Of a DNA stretch of 64,000 nucleotides, positions 8,760 through 16,106 are shown piece by piece (the first letter of the stretch is position 1; every line of letters starts with the position of its first letter). The DNA lies in assembly GCA_030148505.1 (NCBI GenBank), contig JASBTI010000046.1:1-64000 (forward strand), written 5' to 3'. The DNA comes from Rhodanobacter sp. (GTDB lineage Bacteria; Pseudomonadota; Gammaproteobacteria; Xanthomonadales; Rhodanobacteraceae). Position numbers and translations under genes: made by a program. Below the pieces are notes generated by a model that had not been told where the DNA came from, did no database searches, and saw nothing but the letters and a program-made list of their open reading frames with translations.

Positions 8760-8785
8760 GGGGCGCGTACGACGGTGCGCGCCCC
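8760..8785 (-). promoter_or_regulatory. Intercistronic hairpin between lasso A and B genes
   Basis: GGGGCGCG and CGCGCCCC form a perfect 8-bp GC-only stem with a 10-nt loop. It sits between the stop of the precursor gene (8793) and the ribosome site of the B gene. A stem-loop after the precursor gene is a recurrent feature of proteobacterial lasso operons. It is thought to raise precursor over enzyme levels by partial termination or transcript protection. There is no T-run, so complete termination is unlikely. Confidence 0.7.
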
Positions 8786-8792
8786 AGAGGGG

Positions 8793-8939
8793 TTACTCCT
8801 CGGAAATTCCGGGAACGAACGGGAGGCCGGGCCCGGTCGGCTCGATATTGCCCCCCTGTCCCTTGGTCTCGACACTGGCGACGCCGAGCTCGATGACATC
8901 TTCCTGCGTATCGGTACGGATGTTTTCGTTCGTGTTCAT
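8793..8939 (-). CDS. Lasso-peptide precursor (A protein), predicted xanthomonin-like
   Basis: A 48-aa ORF with ribosome site AGGAG 7 nt before ATG 8939, first in the leftward operon. The leader starts MNTNENIRTDTQEDVIELGV and ends SVETK. The Thr at position -2 is the conserved lasso cleavage determinant. The predicted core is 22 residues: it begins GQGGNIEP (Gly1, Glu7), continues TGPGLP and ends FVPGISEE. Gly1 to Glu7 would give a seven-residue macrolactam, the ring size of the xanthomonins. I recall their precursors ending in a similar VPG(ISEE) tail, and mature forms are trimmed at the C-terminus. Bulky Phe15 or Ile19 may act as plug. Ring size and trimming are predictions. Confidence 0.9.
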   Translation of the reverse strand: MNTNENIRTDTQEDVIELGVASVETKGQGGNIEPTGPGLPFVPGISEE

Positions 8940-9254
8940 CTCAGTCTCCTGCGTTTACGTCATGGCAGTCCCATGACGCGCACAGGGTAGGCGCCGAAAA
9001 TTTTGATTTTCAAATGATTATTGCGTTGTCATTCGATGATTATTTCGGGCGTGTGATGGACATCCCTTAATATCGCATTCCGCGTGGGCGCCTCCTCAGT
9101 TGCCGCGCGCTCTCGCTGCACCGCCAGCGCGGACTGAGCGCTGGTGCAAGCCGTCCTCATAGATCTGGGTGCACGCGTTGTCGGATAGGGGCGCTGTGCG
9201 GAGCGCGAGTTCGCGCCGCAACCGCTCCGCTCACTCGAAGTACCGCGGCAAGCT
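8940..9254. other. AT-rich promoter region of the lasso operon with 9-bp direct repeats
   Basis: No gene is seen here. Bases 8998-9050 are markedly AT-rich against the GC-rich surroundings and lie 60-110 nt before the precursor ATG, as expected for a promoter or operator. ATGATTATT occurs twice (9014-9022 and 9036-9044), 22 bp apart, i.e. about two helical turns on one face. A GC-rich hairpin (9122-9146) lies downstream of the GntR gene stop but has no T-run. No confident -35/-10 pair was found. Confidence 0.55.
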
Positions 9255-9884
9255 CTAGTTGAGGTAATCGCCGCCTTCGCTCAGCAACGCCACGATGCCG
9301 GGAACAAGTTGCTTGCGGCGCTCGTGATAGTCGTGCAGCGCGGACTTCAGGGCTGGGATGTCGCGTGCCTGCCAATGCCGGTGCAATTGCGAGAGCTCTT
9401 CGTAGGTGTGCTCGATAAATCCGAGTTTTGCCCGTCGTATCGGCGCCAGTCGATCGTTGGTCTGCCTCACGGCGTGGTGCAGAGACCAGTGGCCGGTGGC
9501 GCGGGCGATCGCGTCGAACAGCTGCCACGTCAGCTTCACCAGATCGTCATCGGCCAAGGGGAGGTCAAGCTTCCGGGACTTCCGGAAGGTTGGCGCCACG
9601 CCGATGTCGCATGCCATCAGCAACAGGCGCTCCATCCAGTCGTAAAGGTCGCGCATGGCCACCTCGGTAAACAACGGCACGTGCAGCCCGTTGCGGGCGT
9701 GATCGGCGACCAGGCCCTCGCCGACCAGGCGGTAGAGCGCGAATCGAACCGGCGTGGGGCTGGTGCTGAACTCGATGGCAAGAGAGGCAGGATCGATCCG
9801 CTGCCCGGGTGCGTAGCGTCCCGCTTGCAGGGCGCGTCTGACCTCCCCGTAGACAAATGTGGTCTTGGAGTGGATCGCATTCAT
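9255..9884 (-). CDS. GntR-family (FCD-type) transcriptional regulator
   Basis: This 209-aa protein has a winged-HTH at about residues 5-75 (VYGEVRRALQAGRYAPGQRI, SLAIEFSTSPTPVRFALYRL, EGLVADHARNGLHV). An all-helical FCD-like effector domain at about 80-200 includes HTYEELSQLHRHW. The start at 9884 has GGAG 7 nt upstream. Such regulators bind small acids or metabolites and usually act as repressors. It lies directly upstream of the lasso operon on the same strand, and repeated sites (ATGATTATT) lie between them, so it may control the operon. I recall GntR genes near some proteobacterial lasso clusters, but the link here is inference. Confidence 0.85.
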   Translation of the reverse strand: MNAIHSKTTFVYGEVRRALQAGRYAPGQRIDPASLAIEFSTSPTPVRFALYRLVGEGLVADHARNGLHVPLFTEVAMRDLYDWMERLLLMACDIGVAPTFRKSRKLDLPLADDDLVKLTWQLFDAIARATGHWSLHHAVRQTNDRLAPIRRAKLGFIEHTYEELSQLHRHWQARDIPALKSALHDYHERRKQLVPGIVALLSEGGDYLN

Positions 9885-10457
9885 AGCTGAACTCCATGTC
9901 TGCGGGCGGTTGGCTCCTGATCGGAATGTTACAAGGGTCGGGCGCCAGGAAAAGGACGATAAAGGCGGGGCCGACCACGAAAGCGGCAACGGGTTCTCAG
10001 ATTTGAGATAGCGGCATGGGGGACCTCAGGTGAAGCTTTCGTGTCACACGCCTGCCCCGGGCCGGCGTGCGAAGCAGGGTTCGCAGTGACTTTTTTTCAA
10101 AGCCCCGAGGGTCGACCACACCGGGCGTACAAAAAAGTGCGGACTCAGACTCACGTGCGGACCCGGTCGATCTGGCTACTATGCCTTCCTGCTCAGCGAC
10201 GAATGCCCTGGCAAAAACGACGTGCTACCGCCGGCCACCAACCGGAGAGCGGGAAACGAGGCAGCTGGATAGTGCGCGTCTCGCAGAAGCTAGAGAAGCA
10301 GGTTCCTTTAAGCCGCAGGCGGCCAATGAACTTGCCACTTCTATCGCAACCTTTTTTGTGGTAAATCCCGATGGCAGGAAGCAGCGTAGCGGGGACTGTT
10401 GGCGGAGCGGCTCCGCGTTCAGTGTCGCACGGGGTGCTCAAGGACAGGGAGCAGCGC
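9885..10457. other. Gap without a convincing gene
   Basis: About 570 bases. Open frames occur on both strands, but none has a ribosome site together with recognisable protein sequence. The left end holds the divergent upstream region of the GntR gene. The right end holds the ribosome site of the small ORF at 10458. No strong hairpin or repeat was noticed. Confidence 0.5.
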
Positions 10458-10892
10458 ATGACAAGAACCTACAAACGTTTGGTGGCGGTCATCTTGGTGG
10501 CGGGCTGTTTCCGTGCTGCGTATCTGTTTTCTTCGGACCTCGTAGCGTGCATCGCCGCTCCGGCCGCTGGCACCGTCATCTGGGCCATTCGCCAATCTCG
10601 GACCGTGGCGGGATCGCCCGACATCACCTGTCCAGCGCAGTTAACCGGGAATGGCAGAGCCGGCCCACATCTCGTAGCGGCACGCGCCAGGCCAGCTTTC
10701 GTGCTCCGTGCCTGTGACGGCGAGCTGGTGGGTCCGGATTGCGGCAAGTGGGGCGGTGAGCTGCTCGTCCGTGATGCGAGCGGACGGTTTCATCCGCTGA
10801 TCAGCAGGAACGTGCGATACATCGTTCGCACGCTGTACACGCGGTCTGTTCGACAGGCAAAGGACGCGCTGCCCGTTGCTGGACCGTTTTGA
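10458..10892 (+). CDS. Small hypothetical protein, possibly degenerate
   Basis: A 144-aa frame starting MTRTYKRLVAVILVAGCFRA after GGGAGCAGCGC. The N-terminus looks like a signal or anchor peptide. The second half (FVLRACDGELVGPDCGKWGG, then ELLVRDASGRFHPLI) resembles a family of short Xanthomonadales proteins I know only as hypothetical. The stretch in between is basic and less protein-like, which suggests decay or a shifted frame. The right neighbours are the low-GC Hint operon. Function unknown; it may be a remnant. Confidence 0.4.
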   Translation: MTRTYKRLVAVILVAGCFRAAYLFSSDLVACIAAPAAGTVIWAIRQSRTVAGSPDITCPAQLTGNGRAGPHLVAARARPAFVLRACDGELVGPDCGKWGGELLVRDASGRFHPLISRNVRYIVRTLYTRSVRQAKDALPVAGPF

Positions 10893-11193
10893 TGTATTCC
10901 GAAAGCAATTTTGTGCCGCGATCATGCCTGGCGCCTGATGGCAAGGCCGGGGGGAGCAGGGGAGTTTTACAACAGAAAGCCCACCACCAAAGGTCATGGC
11001 CATTAATCCCGATGGATGACCCACCTGTTTTTTCAAAGTACGTTTTTGCAACTCGATCGTTTTTCTTCAAGGGAATTTTGGTGTTTCAGAACCGTTATCG
11101 GCGTCACCTTCGTGGCCGATGACATCATTGCTCGCGTTCAAAATAGCTGAACGTCTGCCACTCGTTAACCGGTAAATCCAAGGGATGGTCATC
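10893..11193. other. Low-GC upstream region of the Hint operon
   Basis: About 300 bases with no gene recognised. It contains T-rich runs (for example 11030-11080) that contrast with the GC-rich chromosome and end in the AAGGGA ribosome site of the Hint gene at 11180-11185. It probably carries the operon promoter, but no clear -35/-10 pair was chosen. Confidence 0.45.
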
Positions 11194-12885
11194 ATGATGG
11201 AGTTGACAGCAGAACATAAGGCACTTTTCTCGTATATTGACCAGCTTGTTCCGGACGATGGGCACTTGGTATATGACTTTAACGACGAAAAGCAGTATCA
11301 ATTCGCTCAATTAATGATTTCCATTGCCGGCAAAAATAAAAGCTATCCGGGACTACTCAAAAGCCTTGCGATCACCAAGACGATGCATGAGAGATATGGG
11401 CGGAAAAAGTCCGTGCCTGACGCTACCGCAGGATGGCAAAACATGTTCGTCATCCCGGGACTGAATCTGACCACGAACGGGACGATAGGTTCGAACGGTT
11501 TGGCCACGGTGGTGAAAGGCTATTCCACTATGAACCTGTCTTTGATCGTTCAAAGCAGAGCGTCAAAAAATATCGTGGCACATGGCTTCAACAATAGCTT
11601 TTCCGAAACCTTGCTGACCGTAAATACGGAGCCTTCAGCCTCCGACGAGATCGATGTCGATGCGTACCTGCAATACCATGGTACGCCTAAGGGTGTGACA
11701 ATGTCAGAAAGCTCCTACTCGGGTCTTGTCGTAAGGAAGCATAATAACGCGGTAACCGCCGACCCAGTACTCAGTGCGCCTGTAAGAACCACCACTAGGC
11801 CAAATAACCCGAATGCTATCAACATCGGTCTTGGTCGGGCATGGACCGACCAGGGTGGGAATTCGCAGTTCGACTATGCATGGAACGAGCCCGTCCCCCC
11901 TGCCGGAAAGAGCCCCAGGGGAAAGATACCTTTCGAAGGGTCTGTAATTTTTTCGTCGGCCCTAAGCGCACCCTTGAAGTTCAACGAAAATTTCTTGCTC
12001 AACATATATGTCGCGGACCAGACCGGCGGTGGCGGCGCGCAGCTTCCGTCCTCCGATTACGCAACAGTCGCCTCGGCATTCAGTATAGATCCCCGCAATC
12101 CTGCCAAGCTCAACTGGACGCTTCCTCCCGGGAAATCCACCAGCGACCCTGGCAACCCGATTGTTTTTGGAAACGTGCCGTGGGGCTCCGATACGTTAGC
12201 CTATTTCTATTGCGAAATCGATGTTGTATTGCGTGACGGCTCACTGGCGTCAACGTATATACAAAGTTCTCCGTCACTCGACCCCGATCCGCTGGACGGT
12301 ACCAAATACATCATGCCTATTGACTTCATATGGCACTGTCTTGCGGAAAACTCCCTGGTGACTATGGCGGACGGCTCCGAGAAAATTATCAAAGATATTG
12401 TCGCCGGAGACCATGTCAAGATAAACGACCGAGGCGATGCTGCCGTCGTCGAGTGGACCAACCTGGGTATCCACAAAGGCCCGGTATTGCTTATTGAGAC
12501 AGATTCAGGGGAAAAGATTACAGCAAGTCACAACCATATTCTATTTACCGAAGGCTCGGATAAACCGGCGGCGGAGGTGACGCCTGGAGAAAAAATTAAG
12601 ACGCGACGGGGGTTCGCCACGGTAAAATCCGTCAAAGAAGTTGCTTATGATGGATTGATGTGCAATCTAGCGACCGTGAAGTACCGGGATCCGAATGATG
12701 AAAATGCTGAAATTGGTGCATTTTACGCGAACGATTTCCTCGTTGGCGATATCAGTGCCCAGAGGGTTATCAGACAGAAGCGGCTCAACGACATAAGCTG
12801 GGTCAAGAAGCAGGTGCCGGAGTATATGCACGCGGACGTCGACTCGTTTTTTGCAGAAAAAAAGAGCAACCGGGAGGCTGTATGA
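11194..12885 (+). CDS. Hint-domain (hedgehog/intein-type) autoprocessing protein
   Basis: This 563-aa protein has an N-terminal region (about 1-380) with no family I recognise: Gly-, Ser- and Asn-rich, predicted beta-rich, no signal peptide. A Hint domain spans about 382-519: Cys382 starts HCLAENSLVTMADGS, block B is TASHNHILF (443-451), and the end is YANDFLVGD (511-519). A 44-aa charged tail follows. Hint domains cut or rearrange the bond before their first Cys by an N-S acyl shift, so the first 381 residues could be released or transferred to a nucleophile. The ATG at 11194 is placed by AAGGGA; 11185 and 11197 are alternatives. It overlaps the next gene by 4 nt. Confidence 0.8.
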   Translation: MMELTAEHKALFSYIDQLVPDDGHLVYDFNDEKQYQFAQLMISIAGKNKSYPGLLKSLAITKTMHERYGRKKSVPDATAGWQNMFVIPGLNLTTNGTIGSNGLATVVKGYSTMNLSLIVQSRASKNIVAHGFNNSFSETLLTVNTEPSASDEIDVDAYLQYHGTPKGVTMSESSYSGLVVRKHNNAVTADPVLSAPVRTTTRPNNPNAINIGLGRAWTDQGGNSQFDYAWNEPVPPAGKSPRGKIPFEGSVIFSSALSAPLKFNENFLLNIYVADQTGGGGAQLPSSDYATVASAFSIDPRNPAKLNWTLPPGKSTSDPGNPIVFGNVPWGSDTLAYFYCEIDVVLRDGSLASTYIQSSPSLDPDPLDGTKYIMPIDFIWHCLAENSLVTMADGSEKIIKDIVAGDHVKINDRGDAAVVEWTNLGIHKGPVLLIETDSGEKITASHNHILFTEGSDKPAAEVTPGEKIKTRRGFATVKSVKEVAYDGLMCNLATVKYRDPNDENAEIGAFYANDFLVGDISAQRVIRQKRLNDISWVKKQVPEYMHADVDSFFAEKKSNREAV

Positions 12886-13994
12886 GTATTTTTGCTTCGG
12901 CCAGGGAAGTTATGAAAGCGTCCATTTTGTTTAGCGTATTTGCCGTCAGCGCAATAGTCGCCGGCAATGCCGTCGCTGAAACGATTGCGATCCAACGTTT
13001 TTCTGCGCCACTGGGTGGTAGGCAGGTCACTCCGAACTTGCCTATTTATAAAGTTCATGTAGAAAACGGTCGATTGGTCGATGCTTCTGGCAAGGTATTC
13101 AATTCCTATCAGCCCCAGACCACGAGCAAAGATTCGCATTGTGTAATACCGAGCTTGCATTGGGCGGCGTATTATACGACGTTTTACGTAGTCTTGGCCT
13201 CCGATCCCGGGCATTTGCTCCTGGTGAGGTCATGCGGAAAATCGCCATTGAAACTCAACAGCACGGAGCAGTACGCAAATATCGATTCGGGAAATTTTAT
13301 CAACCACGCGCAAATCGCCGGTCAGACCAATGGAAAGGTCAACGAGGTTATCGCTGCCGGAGAGCTTGACGTCATCAACGGCAAGATTGTTTATATGGAT
13401 ACTTGCAGTGGGCACTTCAAGCCCAATGTCGGGTCTTTTCTGGCCTACATAAGTCGCCTGGATGGGCCGACCAAGCCCCTGGCCTTGACGTCGACTTTAG
13501 AAGGTATTATCAGAAGCGGCTCGATTTCCAGCCAGCAGATTGGCACAAATCTGACGCATATGATCGACAACGGCAGTATTGTCCCAAGAAGAAACGTGCG
13601 CTCGGGAACAAGCGGTTGTTATAGTTATACGACGGTTTTCGAGTATTCTACAGCGGCGGGCTCGACCACGCTTTCGGGCGGTCTCATGGCGTACCAACAG
13701 GGCCCTATCAGCGTATTTCAGAACGACATCAACACGATAACCAATAAGAACATCAAGTCCATCGAATTGACTAATAACGTCGGTTATTACGATTACGCAG
13801 CTTACGTGACTACCGATTGGCACATCTACAACAATGCCCTGAATTTTAAGTTTACGGATGAGACCAACGATACCTACGCCTTGTCCATACACGTATACTC
13901 ATATAATCACCAGGTCGATTATGACTCGGCGAAGCCAAATATTAACAGGATTACTTTCGACTATGCGGTGGATGGCAAGAAGCCGGGTCTTTGA
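12882..13994 (+). CDS. Secreted protein of unknown function, partner of the Hint protein
   Basis: A 370-aa protein with a Sec signal peptide (KASILFSVFAVSAIVAGNAV, cut near VAE). ATG 12882 overlaps the upstream stop (ATGA) and has GGGAGG 4 nt before it; ATG 12912, also with AGGGA, is the alternative. A middle segment (about 145-195) has NHAQIAG, VIAAGELDVINGKIV and CSGHFKPN. This resembles a motif (HSSF-x-AG, AAGE-x-V-x-NG, SGHY-x-P) that I recall from proteins of polymorphic toxin and effector type. The C-terminal 120 residues are Tyr/Asn-rich and probably beta-sandwich. The gene is low in GC (38% over 13741-13800, counted by hand). No function is assigned. Confidence 0.75.
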   Translation: MSIFASAREVMKASILFSVFAVSAIVAGNAVAETIAIQRFSAPLGGRQVTPNLPIYKVHVENGRLVDASGKVFNSYQPQTTSKDSHCVIPSLHWAAYYTTFYVVLASDPGHLLLVRSCGKSPLKLNSTEQYANIDSGNFINHAQIAGQTNGKVNEVIAAGELDVINGKIVYMDTCSGHFKPNVGSFLAYISRLDGPTKPLALTSTLEGIIRSGSISSQQIGTNLTHMIDNGSIVPRRNVRSGTSGCYSYTTVFEYSTAAGSTTLSGGLMAYQQGPISVFQNDINTITNKNIKSIELTNNVGYYDYAAYVTTDWHIYNNALNFKFTDETNDTYALSIHVYSYNHQVDYDSAKPNINRITFDYAVDGKKPGL

Positions 13995-14112
13995 AAGGTG
14001 AAATGCTGGAGCGACGCAGCAGAAATGGCCGGTTGGAGGTCTTTGATCTTCAACTACAAAGGGGAGAGTAAGAGTTCATCGGCAGGCAACCGGGTTGAGG
14101 GCAGTTCGACGA

Positions 14113-15210
14113 TCAGTGCCCGTCGGCGGCTGGTCCCTGCGCCAAAAACTGCTCGACCGTTGTAACGGCTTGCTTGATCGCAAACTCGCGCGAGGCCGGA
14201 CCGATCTGGACTTCGGCCATAGCGTGCCCGGCAAGCGGCGCGTGGGTGAATGCATCGAACAGCCACCGCTTGTGCTCGGCGGCAAACTGGCGGTGGCGTG
14301 CGGTCAGGGCATTTGGTGCGCCCGGCATCCAGACCTGAAACGCATTGGTATGGGGCGGATTCGGGTGCACGATGAGATCCGGAAGAGTCGCCAGAGCCGC
14401 AGCCAGTGTGCGGGCATGCTGGACGAATTCGCCCAGGCGTGGTGCCAGCCGTTCAAGCCCGTCGAGCGCAGAAATGGCGTACGGGTAGGCGGTGAACAGA
14501 TCGCCGCCATAGCGGGTTTTCCATACGCGCAGCGAATTGACGAACCCGTCGGAGCCAGCCACCAGCGCGCCACCGAGACCGCCCAGGCCCTTGTAGAACG
14601 ACACGTAGACGCTGTCTGCGAGCGCGGCCAGCTCGGCCACGGACAGGCCGTAGCCAGCGGCGGCTTCCCAGATTCGTGCTCCGTCGAAATGTAGCGGCAC
14701 GGATCGTTTGCGACACCATGCAGAGATCGCGCGGAGGTCCGCGAGGTCCGGCAACAGAAAACCAGCCCGGCGCAGCGGCAGTTCGACTACCACCGCGGCC
14801 AGCGGTTCGGTCAGAGCCTCAAGCATCGCGGCCGTGAAAGGCTGGAAACGGCCCAGGCGGATCGCCTTGAGGTCGGTCACCTGTTCAAGGGCGCCGGCCT
14901 CGTCCATGTCCAGGTGGCTCATCGGATGGATTACCACGTTGCGGCAGCCGCGCGTCTGTGCATAGGCGCGCAGCACGCACAACTGGGCGGTGACGCCCTT
15001 GATGAAAAACAGGCCCGCGTGCTTGCCCAGCTGCTTCGTCGTGGCGTGCTCTAGCTGGGCGACGGCGCCGCCACTGCCGTATTCGTCGATGGCAGCCACG
15101 GCGGCGGGGTGGGCGGCCAGGCGCGCGAGTGTGTCGGCGGCTGGCGGTGGCAGCGGTCGGGAGAGCACGAAACGACAAGCGAGCTTCAAGTTGTGGTCTT
15201 GTTGGTGCAT
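14113..15210 (-). CDS. ltaE: Low-specificity L-threonine aldolase-type PLP enzyme
   Basis: This 365-aa fold-type I PLP enzyme would cleave L-threonine or allo-threonine to glycine and acetaldehyde. Visible are the PLP-Lys region VSFYKGLGGLGGALV, the phosphate- and ring-binding parts EYGSGGAVAQLE and PLHFDGARIWEAA, and HPMSHLDMDEAGA. The length matches the family when ATG 15210 (MHQQDHNLKLACRFVLS) is used; the frame is open further upstream, but that part does not look like the family. It stands alone between the Hint operon and a chemoreceptor gene. Base composition has returned to the high-GC norm. Confidence 0.85.
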   Translation of the reverse strand: MHQQDHNLKLACRFVLSRPLPPPAADTLARLAAHPAAVAAIDEYGSGGAVAQLEHATTKQLGKHAGLFFIKGVTAQLCVLRAYAQTRGCRNVVIHPMSHLDMDEAGALEQVTDLKAIRLGRFQPFTAAMLEALTEPLAAVVVELPLRRAGFLLPDLADLRAISAWCRKRSVPLHFDGARIWEAAAGYGLSVAELAALADSVYVSFYKGLGGLGGALVAGSDGFVNSLRVWKTRYGGDLFTAYPYAISALDGLERLAPRLGEFVQHARTLAAALATLPDLIVHPNPPHTNAFQVWMPGAPNALTARHRQFAAEHKRWLFDAFTHAPLAGHAMAEVQIGPASREFAIKQAVTTVEQFLAQGPAADGH

Positions 15211-16106
15211 GAGGTACCCGTGGGCAAGGGAGCAGGACGCGAAACCGGCATCAGTATGTACTTTGCAGGAAAAGTCGACATGGACGGAAAACGGGGAGGC
15301 TGAAATTACTTTGGCCGCCGCTAGAGCCAGCGTCCGCAAGACGTCGTCAAGCGATGCACCGACGTGATGTGACATAGCGCCGGGCCGCCCGGATGCTGCC
15401 GTGAGGGGGGGCGCCGGTCGGCCCCGTCGTCGGGCAGGCCCCCGATGCTGCTACGCGCGCCAGCATAGCCCGGGGGCGACACCTTGGCTGCAGGGGTGGT
15501 GGCGCGTGGATGTCCCGCTTATCGGCGCTCAGCCGTCGACCAAGCCGCCCCGGATAGCGTGACGCCGGAATGCATCGAAGGAGGGAGATCCAGCATCGGA
15601 TTTCGGCACTAAAGCGCATCGATGGGGCCGTGGCACCGGGCAGGTGCCTACGGTTACCACAACACCGACACTGACATGACGGACGTGGTCGGGCAGCTGC
15701 AGGGCAAGGAAAAGAGTGTGCATCGTTGATGCTGGAAATCAGGACACTTTGAAGCGTAAGCGCTGAAGCTCGCCCGAAAAAGCTCCACTTAACAGGGTGA
15801 CTTCTCTCTTTTATTTAAGCCGTCTAGAAGGCCATTCCACATTAAATAAAGCGGAGCATGCCTGACTCTGTATAGATTCGTTTGCGTACGGATACCCATA
15901 CGACTGCCCGCGCCCATTCACCGGATCACACCGAAACTGAACGGATACGACCGTATTTCTGACGGTACTCAAGCTCCGCCGCGCAAGTGCCGATAAAGGA
16001 GATAAGCCTGGACGTAAACAAGATAATAAGATCCTTATGGCAGCCCCGCTATGTGAAGTATCTACGCTTCTCAGAAGGGAGTTATGTCGATTGAAGGAAT
16101 TGAAAA
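15211..16106. other. Long non-coding stretch before the chemoreceptor gene
   Basis: Nearly 900 bases with no convincing gene on either strand. The left part is GC-rich and belongs to the upstream region of the aldolase. The right part is more AT-rich and contains a 9-bp inverted repeat, TTTATTTAA (15810-15818) with TTAAATAAA (15842-15850), and the sigma-28-like promoter at 15969-15996. Confidence 0.5.
15969..15996 (+). promoter_or_regulatory. Sigma-28 (FliA)-type promoter of the chemoreceptor gene
   Basis: TCAAGCTC, 12 nt, GCCGATAA. The -10 box is identical to the sigma-28 consensus GCCGATAA. The -35 box matches TAAAGTTT at five of eight positions, and spacing is one above the usual 11. It lies 110 nt upstream of a methyl-accepting chemotaxis gene, a typical flagellar class 3 target. 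Confidence 0.65.

Noticed and set aside
9122-9146. GC hairpin near the GntR stop as terminator
   Set aside because: No T-run on either strand; kept only as a note in the region entry.
8940-9254. Second lasso precursor
   Set aside because: No further small frame with a leader Thr at -2 and Gly1 with acidic residue 7-9 was found upstream of the first.
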